Assembly: GCA_965230425.1 (NCBI GenBank)
Contig: CBDDKW010000013.1
Coordinates: 1-64,000 of the forward strand
From: CBDDKW01 sp965230425
GTDB lineage: Bacteria > Pseudomonadota > Gammaproteobacteria > UBA1113
DNA length: 64,000 nucleotides
Direction: 5' to 3'
Below the pieces are notes generated by a model, which worked only from the letters and a program-made list of their open reading frames with translations, did no database searches and was not told the origin of the DNA. Positions 34,416-44,383 of this stretch are shown piece after piece. The position numbers and the translations under genes are program-made. The stretch's first letter is position 1. Every line of letters starts with the position of its first letter.

Positions 34416-34454
34416 ATACGATTTACAAGTATAGACCTGTTAGACGTAAACTAT

Positions 34455-35315
34455 TTATAGTTTGATCTCCATAGGCTCGATATAAATATCTGCCAACTCA
34501 TCAATGAGCAACGCATGATTCACGGGCACTTCTTTCCATGTTGCTTGGTAATTATTGAGTTTTTCGGATGCTATAATGAATGAGTCACTTTTTGCTGCAC
34601 CATTTTGCACTTCAGTAATACCGTCATGGTAACTAATATGGCTTCCTAAGGAATAATAAAGAGAATTTACATATTGCTCAGGCTTTGATGAAAAACGTAA
34701 TGCCACTAAATTCTTTCCATCCGTCACTGCTAAGTTAATCAATGAAATATCATTTTGTCCATACTCATTTTGCAAATCTATTACACGCTTAATGGCCAAG
34801 GTTAATGCATTAAGAATATCCCGAGGTTTTTCACCATGATTAGATTTTAGAATGTCAATAAATAAGGCACACAGATGCTCTGAATCAGTCTGACCTTTTA
34901 TCCATTCATAACTTGCATCACTTAATTCACGACGTAAGTAACGCTTAATCGCAGAAAAATCACCAACTAACCCATTATGCATAAACAGCATATTATCATA
35001 ACGAAAAGGATGACAATTAAACTTCGCTACGCCCCCCATATTTGCATCGCGAATATGAGCGAAAAAACATTCTGATTGCAGCTTCTGCGCTAAATTAATT
35101 AAATTCAAATCATTCCAAGCGGGATGCGTCGACCTAAAAGTTGCTGGAGTCTCATCAATACGCCTATCATACCAACCTAATCCAAAGCCATCGCCATTCA
35201 ATGGTTGGCGAGTTTCTTGCGCATTACTACTTTGCCGAATGAGTGAGTTTTTAGGTTTAATCACTAATTCATCAATTAAAATTGGTTTCCCGATATAAGC
35301 AATAAAACGACACAT
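34455..35315 (-). CDS. Class II glutamine amidotransferase (YafJ/EgtC-like)
   Basis: The 286-aa protein begins Met-Cys-Arg-Phe, so the N-terminal nucleophile Cys2 is exposed after Met removal. GDGFGLGWYD, FFAHIRDAN and MLFMHNGLVGDF are the conserved Ntn-hydrolase motifs. A Thr-Asp-Ser-Glu segment (QTDSEHL) also matches. It hydrolyses glutamine or a gamma-glutamyl bond; EgtC-like members act on gamma-glutamyl compounds, but no ergothioneine genes are here. It is transcribed alone. Confidence 0.88.
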   Translation of the reverse strand: MCRFIAYIGKPILIDELVIKPKNSLIRQSSNAQETRQPLNGDGFGLGWYDRRIDETPATFRSTHPAWNDLNLINLAQKLQSECFFAHIRDANMGGVAKFNCHPFRYDNMLFMHNGLVGDFSAIKRYLRRELSDASYEWIKGQTDSEHLCALFIDILKSNHGEKPRDILNALTLAIKRVIDLQNEYGQNDISLINLAVTDGKNLVALRFSSKPEQYVNSLYYSLGSHISYHDGITEVQNGAAKSDSFIIASEKLNNYQATWKEVPVNHALLIDELADIYIEPMEIKL

Positions 35316-35492
35316 GAATAACCCCTATTATTTCTTTTGTGAACCAAGCACCTACTGTTTCTATTGTATGTGTAATAATTTTGTACCGCACATATAAAAC
35401 ATACTATTCAGTGTAGTCAATAACGCTGAATTTATATAATTCACTGTCTCAATTGAGCCTGCCATTAACAAAGTGGGTTATATTTAACCAAG

Positions 35493-36839
35493 TTAATACT
35501 CAAAATCACCGTGTTTTACACGCACGCAGGCTTTAGTAAAATGGCTGGTAACTGGAAATTCAGTGTTATTTGTATCCACTAAGATTTTTTTAAAAGATTC
35601 ATCCTCATCAATCATACTATCATTACTGTGGATACCATGGTTATCTCTCGGATCAAAATGGAAAAATTTAAAATCCACAGTATTTGCTATTTCATTAATT
35701 AGCGTCGATGATAAATCAAAATCACCTTGTCTTATTTCAGATATGAACATCTGTAGTGTTTCATATATTTTCTTCAATTCGATTAATAAATTAGGCTTAT
35801 TATTATTCTTTAAGGAAAATTCCATAGCTGAAGCATATCCTGGTGAGTAATACACTGGCCTACAACCTGGATGGCCACCTAAAAATAATTGTGGGATCAT
35901 AAGTATCGGTGCATAGTTACGTAATTTATAAGGACCATTGGCATAAATGTCTTGTAATAACTCAATTGGCGCTGCGTTATTATTAATTGCTGGTACAAAA
36001 CCTGGAACCACGCCAAGACTAATCGACAGAATATGTTTGGCAATATCGTTTATATAAGCTTGCCGTTTTAATTCTTTTTTAGTTTGAATAATCGAGAAAA
36101 TCATGTTCCAAAATAGATGATTACGTAAGTAACCGCTATTGCGCCATGCAATTTCTAATAAATAACAACGAAAGGATTGCCATGCTTCATCATTTAAATT
36201 TTTAAACCACTCTTTCGAGAAAAATAAAATATCCATTGACCAGGGCTCGTCAACACTCACATGATTCGATAACTCCTTAAATACATGCCAATGATTAATT
36301 AATTGCTTTGGTACTTTTGCCGTTAAATTATAGGTTTGCTGTAGGCGCTTATGAAATACATTATCCGAGATAGGCGGCAACATGAAGATTGAACGTGCTC
36401 CAGCACTCATTTCCCATATAGAATAGGGGTGATATGAAGGCGTTGTACCCAGTATCCCCCATGATCCCAGTATTTCTCCTGGATTAATTAATCGGTAAGG
36501 AATGACACGATCCTGTAAAGGTAAATAAATCTCCATTGATTTATTCAATGCCATACAAACAGGATTAGATTCTAAGTTATAGCCAAGTGCATCACTAATT
36601 TCGGGAGCAATTGAAGGATCATTAATAGGGACCAATTCACCTTTGTCATTAGGTAATTGTAAGAAACTTTTTTTAACTGATGAATATTTTAAAACTTCAT
36701 CACCATATCGGTAGTGAACTTTATAAAGACTATAGGTCTTATCAGGACTTAACGCATTGATAGTTGCTGCCAATTCTGGATTTAGTTTAAATACTGAATC
36801 AGCAACATCATCCCAAACTAATCTCTGTATATAAGACAT
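35493..36839 (-). CDS. Unrecognised ~450-aa protein, family A (copy 1)
   Basis: This 448-aa protein matches no family I know, but it is clearly paralogous to the protein at 47680-49002. Shared features are a conserved start (DP/NPELA), a central INPGEILGSWG..WEMSAGARSIFMLPP region, KVPKQLINHWHVFKEL and a matching late segment (DFKFFHFD versus EFGFYHTD). No signal peptide or membrane helix is evident. Conserved Trp, His and Gly suggest an enzyme or binding fold. It is a single-gene unit. The pairing in one window points to a lineage-specific expansion. Confidence 0.7.
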   Translation of the reverse strand: MSYIQRLVWDDVADSVFKLNPELAATINALSPDKTYSLYKVHYRYGDEVLKYSSVKKSFLQLPNDKGELVPINDPSIAPEISDALGYNLESNPVCMALNKSMEIYLPLQDRVIPYRLINPGEILGSWGILGTTPSYHPYSIWEMSAGARSIFMLPPISDNVFHKRLQQTYNLTAKVPKQLINHWHVFKELSNHVSVDEPWSMDILFFSKEWFKNLNDEAWQSFRCYLLEIAWRNSGYLRNHLFWNMIFSIIQTKKELKRQAYINDIAKHILSISLGVVPGFVPAINNNAAPIELLQDIYANGPYKLRNYAPILMIPQLFLGGHPGCRPVYYSPGYASAMEFSLKNNNKPNLLIELKKIYETLQMFISEIRQGDFDLSSTLINEIANTVDFKFFHFDPRDNHGIHSNDSMIDEDESFKKILVDTNNTEFPVTSHFTKACVRVKHGDFEY

Positions 36840-37285
36840 ATAATACTCTCATTATTGTTATTCTCACCATTATCATTCACCGTTTCTTGTATATTTTTGT
36901 CCTACAGTCATTTTATTATGAATCTTACAGAACCTTACATAAAAACGCCCCTTGAACCATGATGTTAATAAATTAGACATCAACGGTATACCCCACATGT
37001 TCAAGGTGAAATCATCATGTTTAATTATAAGTCCTTTGGGCTAAACAACAACAAGGGAAGGAAGATTTATAGAAATTAATGTTGCAGATAGAGTAAAATA
37101 TCACCAAATGAATAGTATCAATACAACTATCGCCCAAAATAACTACAACTTATTTCCCAATAACTTGCCATAGGTATTTCATAGATAGCGATCCACAAGG
37201 GGTAGCATAGACACGACGGGAGTGCCCCCTATTACATAGGATAACCTTGGTAACTAACCAGGTTCTTTACTTATGTAAACTTTGA
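36840..37285. other. Intergenic region, no gene recognised
   Basis: About 446 bases upstream of the family A gene and downstream of the methyltransferase gene. An imperfect foldback AACCTTGGTAACTAACCAGGTT lies at about 37241-37265, just past the methyltransferase stop codon, and may terminate it. Nothing else is seen. Confidence 0.45.
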
Positions 37286-38086
37286 TTAGCTCGGAGATTT
37301 TGATGCCCGCGTTAATTCCAATTGAGTGCTTCCCTGACTTAAGGAAGCCTCTTCTTCTTTAGCGTAATTCCTACGATCCGAAAAAATAAAAAATTGTCGT
37401 TTACGACCTGTGCTTGTTTCATAAGGAATAATTTCAAGCTGATTAAAAAATAGAATACCTTTATATTCCTGCATATTTTCAGTACTAGGTACATAGCCAT
37501 AATAAGTAGGCTCATCTTCAACCTCTATCATTGACTTCTGTTTACAAACCATATTTGCGTTACTCTTTCCCACAGGCACATCAACAATAAGCTTACCAGT
37601 TTCATTCAGATGATTAGCAATTAAAAACAAAACTGCCAATTGTTCACTTTTACCAAAGTCAGTGATCCCTGACCATAACCAAAGACCCAAATCAAAACGT
37701 TTTTCAGACTCAAAGGTGCGAACATCATTTTCATATAACGAAATGGTACCGGTTGCCAACTCCTTAGTATACTCTTGTTTAAGTTGCTTCCGATACTGAC
37801 TACTACGCTCAATGCCTGTAATCTGCATATCCGGATTAAGCACCCTTAGAAACCGAAGAGCACGACCATATCCTGCACCAACTTCTACTGCTGTTTTCAT
37901 TCCAGTGAGATCAATATTTTCATGTAATACTTTTATATCCTCTCCATTATCCAAACCCGCCTCAACAGCATATTTACGGAAATCAACTATCTCATAAAAT
38001 TCAACATTTTTATCATTATGATCCTCATCCTGATCGCCCACCTCATCACTTTTAAAGTCAGGTGAATGAACTAACTCAGTGAACAT
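37286..38086 (-). CDS. Class I SAM-dependent methyltransferase
   Basis: The 266-aa protein has motif I VEVGAGYGRALRFL preceded by a helix, an acidic residue after strand 2 (ITGIERSS), and motif-IV-like RFDLGLWLWSGITDFG. The first ~40 residues are acidic, and the last 25 are Ser/Glu-rich. It methylates a small molecule or protein; the acceptor is unknown. It stands alone, with a long upstream region on its right. Confidence 0.82.
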   Translation of the reverse strand: MFTELVHSPDFKSDEVGDQDEDHNDKNVEFYEIVDFRKYAVEAGLDNGEDIKVLHENIDLTGMKTAVEVGAGYGRALRFLRVLNPDMQITGIERSSQYRKQLKQEYTKELATGTISLYENDVRTFESEKRFDLGLWLWSGITDFGKSEQLAVLFLIANHLNETGKLIVDVPVGKSNANMVCKQKSMIEVEDEPTYYGYVPSTENMQEYKGILFFNQLEIIPYETSTGRKRQFFIFSDRRNYAKEEEASLSQGSTQLELTRASKSPS

Positions 38087-38838
38087 TATTTCTTATCCCC
38101 ATTCTCATCCTTTACATATCAATTGACGTTTTGTACTTTTGCACTACGCAGATTTAAAGGACAGTCCTAAAATTACCATCACGTATAAACCTGGGAGATT
38201 TGCTATTCATAAACAACCACGAGCAAACCTGTGTTGTTTTTATCTGGAATGCTTGCACAAACCAAGTTCATGTGACGGCACACAACAGTAATGCTGCCAA
38301 TACCTATTCTTTGCAACTGTACAAACCTCTGCCGTGCATAACGAGGCCAGTAAATGCTAAGGATTCAGCTACATTACTAATTAAAAATTTTGTTGGATTA
38401 TCAATGAGTTGCCTTTTATTTAGGCATTGTGGATATTATTTATTGTTATGTTTAGAGATATCTTGTTAGATGTGCACAAATTCCAATAATCAGACTCTGA
38501 AAAACCAGCGTCACTATCCATAGTGAAAAAAACCTTCCTTGATTTCGCCACAATCCAGTATCTTCCAACCAAGATACTTCGCATGTATTATAGATCCGTC
38601 CATTCGGTTGTCAATATCTTTAGGAATTTTTTTACAGGAAATATTTTCATTTGTATTTCTGCATTGGAATTTAAGCCATAAATTTCTTTTTTCATAATAT
38701 TTTAATGCTATTAATGGGTTCTTTACTAGTTTGCTTAATCTCTGAATAGCAACATCACTAAGATGAGTAGCGTTTTAATCTAGATCTGTACTTACGACTA
38801 GTGCTAGGATGGCTCATTACACAAACTTAGGAATAAAA
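38087..38838. other. Long intergenic stretch with repeat debris
   Basis: No gene is supported in these 750 bases. Around 38226-38270 the sequence (CTGTGTTGTTTTTATCTGGAATGCTT) resembles 55113-55140 (CCCGTGGTGTTTCCTGTTTGGAATGCTT), and AACCAAGTTC follows as in the hairpin repeat. It is probably a graveyard of related repeats. Confidence 0.45.
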
Positions 38839-40029
38839 ATGAAAAAACACAGTGCTATGGGCTTAATCGCCCTACTAGCTCCCCTCGTTGTTAGTTTTGC
38901 CTTCGGACAAGATATTTTTGTTCCCGAAGTACCACAGCTTATTGATATTTTGCATACTAATCAGGCAATGGTACAACTGACACTCAGTTTATTTATGCTA
39001 GCAGTAGGTGCCGGTCAGCTCATTGTTGGTCCACTGTCCGATCAATTTGGCAGAAAAAAAATCGTTTTAATCAGCACCGCGCTATACTGCCTAAGTTCAG
39101 TCATGGCAGCGGCTGTACCTACGATAAACTTATTAATCGTCGCCCGTATACTCCAAGGATTAGGGGCCTGCGGCATGATGGTCAGTGCATTTGCTATTGT
39201 ACGCGATTGCTTTGCAGGTGATGAATGCGCAAAAATATATAGCTACTTAAACTGTGCTATTTCAATTTCGCCATTGTTTGCACCCATGATTGGCAGCTAT
39301 TTAGATCTCTGGTTTGGCTGGCGCGCACCTTTTGTCGCACTTGCTATCATTAGTCTTTTGGTCTTCATTGCCAATTTAATTTTACTCACCGAAACCCAAG
39401 ACCCAAAGAACAAAATCAAAATCAGCATGACGCTGTTTAAACGTTATTGGCAGATATTACGTAATCGTGATTTCGCTACTTACAGCTTTGCTGCTACTAG
39501 TGCATTAGCTTGCTTTTTTACATTTTTTTCAATTTCTTCTTATATCATAATTAAAATTCTACAGATCCCAGAAACGCAATTTGGCTATTATTTCGCTACG
39601 GTTGGATTAATATTCTTCTTTGCAAGCTTATTATCTGGGCATTTGTGCACGAAAATTGGTACCGTAAAAGTCGTATTAATTGGCTCTATTGGATTTCTCA
39701 TTAGCGGGATATGGATGACACTCTGGACACTTAAAAGTGGTACAACCATCGCTAACTTCATGTTACCTTCCTGCCTAACCGCCATTACAGGTGCATTTCT
39801 ACTAGGTGGCGGTGCTGGCGGTGCCTTAGCACCTTTTGGTGAAATGGCTGGCACAGCCGCAGCATTACTCGGCGCTATGGAATTTTTAGGTGCTACTATT
39901 GTTGGCAGCTTTATTATGCAATGGCCAGTAAAATCAAATCTACCCTATGCGATCCCATTAATGGTGTTTGGCTTACTTGCAACCATTGGTTGCTGCTTAA
40001 ATCACTGGTTAAAGCCATCATCCACTTAA
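38839..40029 (+). CDS. MFS drug exporter, Bcr/CflA type
   Basis: The 397-aa protein has twelve predicted membrane segments. GPLSDQFGRKKIVLIS is MFS motif A between helices 2 and 3, and ARILQGLGACGMMVSAFAIVRD is typical of the Bcr/CflA subfamily of H+-coupled drug antiporters. The ATG at 38839 follows TTAGGAATAAAA, better than an upstream in-frame ATG at 38809. It likely exports toxic small molecules. The next gene converges on it. Confidence 0.9.
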   Translation: MKKHSAMGLIALLAPLVVSFAFGQDIFVPEVPQLIDILHTNQAMVQLTLSLFMLAVGAGQLIVGPLSDQFGRKKIVLISTALYCLSSVMAAAVPTINLLIVARILQGLGACGMMVSAFAIVRDCFAGDECAKIYSYLNCAISISPLFAPMIGSYLDLWFGWRAPFVALAIISLLVFIANLILLTETQDPKNKIKISMTLFKRYWQILRNRDFATYSFAATSALACFFTFFSISSYIIIKILQIPETQFGYYFATVGLIFFFASLLSGHLCTKIGTVKVVLIGSIGFLISGIWMTLWTLKSGTTIANFMLPSCLTAITGAFLLGGGAGGALAPFGEMAGTAAALLGAMEFLGATIVGSFIMQWPVKSNLPYAIPLMVFGLLATIGCCLNHWLKPSST

Positions 40030-40034
40030 TATAC

Positions 40035-40529
40035 TCACAACGATGATCGCGGTTGCTCTGTTTGATCTGTTCGGTCTGTTCGATTGGTAAAATGCAAATA
40101 GGGATTACCTTGAGTGGGTAATACAATATGTCGGCAACCAATGAGTTTATTAATTTCATCTAAGTTACTCTGAGTCATTGGCGCAGCACCGTGCACCACC
40201 TGTAAAAACTTTAAAATGCCATCAGCAGAATTTGTTATAAGCCGTAAACTCATCTCTAAATTTTTACTTAATCGTTCCTCAACACGTAATTCATTCATGT
40301 TACAACCCTGGCGTAATTTTTGTAGTTGTCTATTTTTCTCAGAATATGATCCCATTTCGGCAATAAAGACTTCCATAAAATAACGAATACCAGAGGAATC
40401 TCTGTGTGATACTACTCGTAAATCAAAGCCTTTGATGCTCTTGGAATCCTCGACTTTAAAGACTATTTTCTTATTGTTAATACTCTCCCTGTTGAGTGAA
40501 AAAAAATCTGATAATATGTACGTTGCCAT
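40035..40529 (-). CDS. Hypothetical protein with a TDRTDQTE tail
   Basis: From the ATG at 40529 (AGGATATAC upstream) it has 164 aa. No domain is recognised; a mixed alpha/beta N-terminal half and a helical middle (RLSKNLEMSLRLITNSADGILKFLQVVH) are suggested. The C-terminus NRTDRTDQTEQPRSSL derives from a short imperfect tandem of a CTGTTCG-like unit in the DNA (40056-40085), so that end may vary in length. It stands alone. Confidence 0.55.
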   Translation of the reverse strand: MATYILSDFFSLNRESINNKKIVFKVEDSKSIKGFDLRVVSHRDSSGIRYFMEVFIAEMGSYSEKNRQLQKLRQGCNMNELRVEERLSKNLEMSLRLITNSADGILKFLQVVHGAAPMTQSNLDEINKLIGCRHIVLPTQGNPYLHFTNRTDRTDQTEQPRSSL

Positions 40530-40674
40530 GTATATCCTCAATATTTATAATCTAGCGGGAACCGCATTCCGCTAATTAGGCGGCTATTGTAGAGAAAAAG
40601 CAGATTCATTATTACGGTAATAATCGCCAGAAACTGGCCTTTTAGCTAACGAATGGTTGCCATTTATTCAGTGC

Positions 40675-41826
40675 TTACAAACCTGCTCTAACACACCAAT
40701 TATCAAACGACCTATCAGAGCCTGATACATTCATTCTACCAGTACCAGAGCGAGACAATTGCCTATTTGAGCTCGTAGGGTTACACGAAATCTGTGCTTG
40801 ATGAGCAGCAACGTTCTGCACCACAGTCACCTCACCACGTAAATTACAGTTTATCTTCTCCTTAATGTCCTTGACAGATAGTCCCAAACTAAATAAATAA
40901 TGTAACTTACAGCTAATTGCTTCAATTGTCTGACCACCGGCTGAGATTACACCTGTTTTAGATAAGGCGTTCCCAGGGCTGTATTTTTCTGAAGAAGTAC
41001 GACTATAAAGACATTGTGAACGATGGATAATAATAGTCCCCGCACTAGTTGCCTGCTGCAAAACAGCTAGAAACTCCTTGGTAACCGGCATATTACCATC
41101 TCCATACGTTTCTAATATCACCGCTTTAGCACCTGATAGCAATTGCTTTAATGCCTTCGCTGTTAAACTTGGCGTAATAACGACACAACGAATATCAACT
41201 TCTATAAAATTTCTTATACGCAATTTCGCCCACTTACTCGTCGGTTTAAGCAGCATATCCGTATTTACTTCAACACTAGGTCCAATAGATCCCAGAGGAG
41301 GATACAAAGGTGATTCATAGGCATTAAACTTAAGTGTCGATACTTTAGTTGTGCGATTAGCTCTAAATAATAGATTATTGAAGAAAATACATACTTCACA
41401 AATAGGAATATTTGCAGCAATATAAATTGCATTGATAAGATTTTGGCGTGCATCATTCATTGCATAAGCAATGGAAGTCTGTGCGCCTGTAAGCACCACT
41501 GGCTTATCTAAATTCTCTAACATAAATGCAAGTGCAGAACCTGTATAAGCCATTGTGTCAGTACCGTGCAATATAACAAATCCATCAAACTCAGCATATC
41601 TCGCAGCAATATCATTAGCTATTTTGTTCCAGGTTTGATAAGTCACCTGCGATGAATCAATGAGGGGAGAATATTCCTTAAAAACTATTTCAGGTGCTGC
41701 TTCATTACTTAATACTGATATTTTTTCAATTTGTTCCTTTAAGAAACCAGCTTCCGGCGCTAAACCATGCTCGGTAAAACGCATTCCAATGGTACCGCCC
41801 GTGTAGATAACATAGATTTTTTTCAT
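40675..41826 (-). CDS. ansA: Type I L-asparaginase with C-terminal extension
   Basis: The 383-aa enzyme hydrolyses L-asparagine to aspartate and ammonia. YTGGTIGM (residues 8-15) carries the first catalytic Thr and VILHGTDTMAYTGSAL the second Thr-Asp pair. There is no signal peptide, as for cytoplasmic AnsA. Usual length is about 340 aa; here about 45 extra residues follow the last conserved helix (LRGEVT), rich in Ser, Asn and Arg, with no known function. The ATG follows AGGAGCTT. It is monocistronic. Confidence 0.88.
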   Translation of the reverse strand: MKKIYVIYTGGTIGMRFTEHGLAPEAGFLKEQIEKISVLSNEAAPEIVFKEYSPLIDSSQVTYQTWNKIANDIAARYAEFDGFVILHGTDTMAYTGSALAFMLENLDKPVVLTGAQTSIAYAMNDARQNLINAIYIAANIPICEVCIFFNNLLFRANRTTKVSTLKFNAYESPLYPPLGSIGPSVEVNTDMLLKPTSKWAKLRIRNFIEVDIRCVVITPSLTAKALKQLLSGAKAVILETYGDGNMPVTKEFLAVLQQATSAGTIIIHRSQCLYSRTSSEKYSPGNALSKTGVISAGGQTIEAISCKLHYLFSLGLSVKDIKEKINCNLRGEVTVVQNVAAHQAQISCNPTSSNRQLSRSGTGRMNVSGSDRSFDNWCVRAGL

Positions 41827-42005
41827 TTAAAATAAGCTCCTGACATATATGCTACATTTTAATTCTTATTCCACCTCATATAGTCAGTCATTATTCAAAT
41901 GTATTTTTTGATCATCCTCTTGGATAAATGACCTCAATGTGAGCAACGCAGATTATAAATGACTATCATAAATATTATTACGGTATTTATCTACTTAATT
42001 TTTAA

Positions 42006-42034
42006 TTAGCATTGATTATTAAACCGTGTATAAT
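42006..42034 (+). promoter_or_regulatory. Sigma70-like promoter of the tautomerase operon
   Basis: TTAGCA at 42006-42011 and a perfect TATAAT at 42029-42034 are separated by 17 bases. The start codon follows 57 bases after the -10 box. It is the clearest promoter I can see in the window. Confidence 0.6.
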
Positions 42035-42090
42035 CGCCCCATACTCATTAATAGTATAGATGACACACTATTACATCATAAGGACAGAAC

Positions 42091-42471
42091 ATGCCAGAAT
42101 TAAAATTCGAATACAGTAGTAATCTATCGCTGAGTGATGAAGATATCAGACATTTTTTATTGAACATACATCAAGTAATATCATCTAATATCGACACAGC
42201 GATAGAAAATTGTAAATCAACAATATGCAATCAAAATACATACATCATTGGTGATGGTAAGTCTATTCATGGTTTCATTATGTTAAATATTGAAGTACTC
42301 ACTGGCCGAAACCCTGAAGTACTGATGCAACTAGGCAGTGAAGTACTATCACTTATGAAAGAGACCTTTGATAAAGTCGTTCAGGAAAAACGAGTCCAAA
42401 TGGGTGTTCATATCGTTGAGAAAGATAGAAAGAAATACTTTAAATACACATTCAATGAAGAATCAGAATGA
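42091..42471 (+). CDS. CHMI-family tautomerase (5-carboxymethyl-2-hydroxymuconate isomerase-like)
   Basis: The 126-aa protein starts MPELKFEYSSNL, so Pro becomes the N-terminal catalytic base after Met removal, as in CHMI and 4-oxalocrotonate tautomerases. Length and the SIHGFIMLNIEVLTGRNPEV region fit the CHMI family. No other homoprotocatechuate genes are present, so the true substrate is unknown. ACAGAAC precedes the ATG weakly; the promoter is annotated. Its end overlaps the start of the next gene by 17 bases. Confidence 0.82.
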   Translation: MPELKFEYSSNLSLSDEDIRHFLLNIHQVISSNIDTAIENCKSTICNQNTYIIGDGKSIHGFIMLNIEVLTGRNPEVLMQLGSEVLSLMKETFDKVVQEKRVQMGVHIVEKDRKKYFKYTFNEESE

Positions 42472-43252
42472 TTTATATATAGAATCTTACCTCACTGACA
42501 ATGCAAAAGCAGACGTTTGGTATTTACATGGGTTGACTGAAACTAATAGTTATTTTGACCTACTCAAGTATGACAGCAGAGAAACACTGAATCAGTATTT
42601 TATCGATCTCCCAGGATTCGCTAGATCACCACTACCCCCAGTGCTAGATTTAGAAATCGTTGCAACACAGATCGTAGAAATAATCCTAGATAAAATTCAA
42701 ACCAATACAATCATTTTATTGGGACACTCAATTGGTGGTTCTATAGCAACAAAAATTTTCTCACTTTTACCTGACATGAATAAATTCTTTATTAATATTG
42801 ATGGTTTACTAATTCATGAGTATATGGGGTCTAGTAGCCTGTCAAAAGTGGTAAAATTCAACAATGCTATGAGTTTTAAAGAATATTTAGTTGATCACTG
42901 GCAAGTTCAACGTAACAAGCACCACATGTTAGAACGTTTTTATATGAATATACTACACACTGATCCCCATGTGTTATTCAAATGGGCTAATGCCATAATT
43001 GCCTTCCTCGAACACGACAAGATACTAGCTCTTTACAAGAAAAATAGTCATAACACACTATATATCTATGGTGAACTTAGTATCAATCAAAGAAATATTG
43101 ATAAAGTCATTGAATATAACTTGCCTTCTGTGAAATTAAGCCACACAGGGCACTGGCCTATGTTAGAGCAACCAGAGCAATTTACAAATATAGTCTATAA
43201 TTGCATTAGGAACTATCTCAGTGGCATGCCGCCACAGCACCATGTTACCTGA
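42455..43252 (+). CDS. Alpha/beta hydrolase
   Basis: The 265-aa protein, started at the ATG at 42455 inside the end of the tautomerase gene, has YLHGLTE, IDLPGFARSP, nucleophile elbow LGHSIGGS and a terminal HTGHWPML with the catalytic His. It resembles the hydrolase at 6736-7503 in motif order and end sequence. A longer open frame upstream overlaps the tautomerase gene and is unlikely. It forms a tight operon with the tautomerase and the small acidic protein, suggesting one pathway acting on an oxo-acid or lactone-like compound (inference). Confidence 0.8.
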   Translation: MKNQNDLYIESYLTDNAKADVWYLHGLTETNSYFDLLKYDSRETLNQYFIDLPGFARSPLPPVLDLEIVATQIVEIILDKIQTNTIILLGHSIGGSIATKIFSLLPDMNKFFINIDGLLIHEYMGSSSLSKVVKFNNAMSFKEYLVDHWQVQRNKHHMLERFYMNILHTDPHVLFKWANAIIAFLEHDKILALYKKNSHNTLYIYGELSINQRNIDKVIEYNLPSVKLSHTGHWPMLEQPEQFTNIVYNCIRNYLSGMPPQHHVT

Positions 43253-43611
43253 TGGGAATGACGGTGGCACAAGCACGCTGTTTGATTTTGATTAGAGAGG
43301 GCTATATTAGCTTTGAGGAGGCATTCGATAATAATGTTTTATTTGGTGTATATTCTCAAACAAAGATCATCGACTCACCTGTAAAAGTTGAAAACGCATG
43401 TGCGTATATAGATAAACTTTACCTGGAATTCTTACGCAATCGACATAGCCAAGATCATCTGCGCTTCATCAAAAAATATGTTACAGAAGATAGCCCACCT
43501 ACTTGTATACTCACACGTGAACAAGCACATCTTGACCTACAGGAAGTTTATGGTGGTGAAAGCGATACCGATGACGAGGGTTATGAGAGTGATTTAGTAA
43601 TGTCATCATAA
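43252..43611 (+). CDS. Small acidic-tailed hypothetical protein
   Basis: This 119-aa protein starts at an ATG that overlaps the TGA of the hydrolase gene (TGATGG), so it is translationally coupled. It has a helical N-terminus (TVAQARCLILIREGYISFEEAF) and an acidic end (GGESDTDDEGYESD). No family is recognised. The acidic, Ser-containing tail is unusual for a metabolic enzyme and could be a protein-binding or host-targeting segment. Confidence 0.6.
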   Translation: MGMTVAQARCLILIREGYISFEEAFDNNVLFGVYSQTKIIDSPVKVENACAYIDKLYLEFLRNRHSQDHLRFIKKYVTEDSPPTCILTREQAHLDLQEVYGGESDTDDEGYESDLVMSS

Positions 43612-43778
43612 CAATCCTAGCCTATGAAGAAAATGGTAGCACTCACTTGATAATTATCCGACAACTTACTCAATCATCACTCTATTAGTGAAAAATTAGG
43701 TATTTATTATTATCAACTGGAATAATTGATTTTTTTACAAATACACACGAAACACATCACATCATCCTAATAAAACCA

Positions 43779-44054
43779 TCAAGTAATAAATTGCTGAATA
43801 TCTTCAGGACATGCAATAAGTGCTTGTTTCTTTGCTCTCGATAATTTTTTAATTTGTGCTTCAATACTGAGAATATCAGACATAGGGATATCGAACTCCC
43901 AGGCAGCAGCGATACGTTTTGGTGGGAAGCTACGTGTATATTTACATTTCTTAGAGCCCTGACAATGCTCCTGGTAACGGCGATCAAGATCGGTAGTATA
44001 GCCTGTATAATAGGCACCGTTACTACATTCTAAAATATAAATATAATATGACAT
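43779..44054 (-). CDS. GIY-YIG nuclease-like protein (UPF0213/YhbQ type)
   Basis: The 91-aa protein is a single GIY-YIG domain: YYIYILECSNGAYYTGYTTDLDRRYQEH contains the two Tyr motifs and the catalytic Arg, and IEAQIKKLSRAKKQ ends the fold with the conserved Glu. These small proteins may cleave DNA or RNA in repair, but their role is not settled. It overlaps no neighbour; the SemiSWEET-like gene lies 15 bases upstream on the same strand. Confidence 0.88.
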   Translation of the reverse strand: MSYYIYILECSNGAYYTGYTTDLDRRYQEHCQGSKKCKYTRSFPPKRIAAAWEFDIPMSDILSIEAQIKKLSRAKKQALIACPEDIQQFIT

Positions 44055-44068
44055 CTTAGCTAATCAGA

Positions 44069-44371
44069 CTATTGTGCATTGAGATCGGGTGTAATCTTAG
44101 GATTTTTACGTCGGTAATAAATAATTAAAATTGTCACCGCACCGCATGTCAGTAGACTCGCCCCATAACCCAGCATTAGCAACCAGTCATGAAAATAATA
44201 GCCATGTAAAATCGTAAAAAACTGAATAATACAAAACCCTAGGAAAGTAATAAGGGATAAATCTTGAGAATCTTTTACCTGTATTAAACGTACGACCTGG
44301 GGGATAAACAAAGCAGCATTAACAAATAACCCAATACCAAAAATAAACTCGACGGCTTTTTCAATAATCAT
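44069..44371 (-). CDS. SemiSWEET/PQ-loop small membrane transporter
   Basis: The 100-aa protein has three membrane helices. FIPQVVRLIQVKDSQDLSLITF is the PQ-loop signature, and the triple-helix size equals one SemiSWEET protomer, which dimerises to carry sugars. The Lys/Arg-rich end (YYRRKNPK) follows the positive-inside pattern. It sits between the histidine kinase and GIY-YIG genes on the same strand. Substrate unknown. Confidence 0.82.
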   Translation of the reverse strand: MIIEKAVEFIFGIGLFVNAALFIPQVVRLIQVKDSQDLSLITFLGFCIIQFFTILHGYYFHDWLLMLGYGASLLTCGAVTILIIYYRRKNPKITPDLNAQ

Positions 44372-44383
44372 CCCTTGAATACC

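Noticed and set aside
40050..40090. Functional tandem repeat in the hypothetical gene's 3' end
   Set aside because: Only a few imperfect copies of a CTGTTCG-like unit; they explain the TDRTDQTE tail but are too few to call a repeat locus.
43757..44017. Minus-strand 86-codon frame within the GIY-YIG gene
   Set aside because: It overlaps the clearly recognised GIY-YIG protein in another frame and has no domain.
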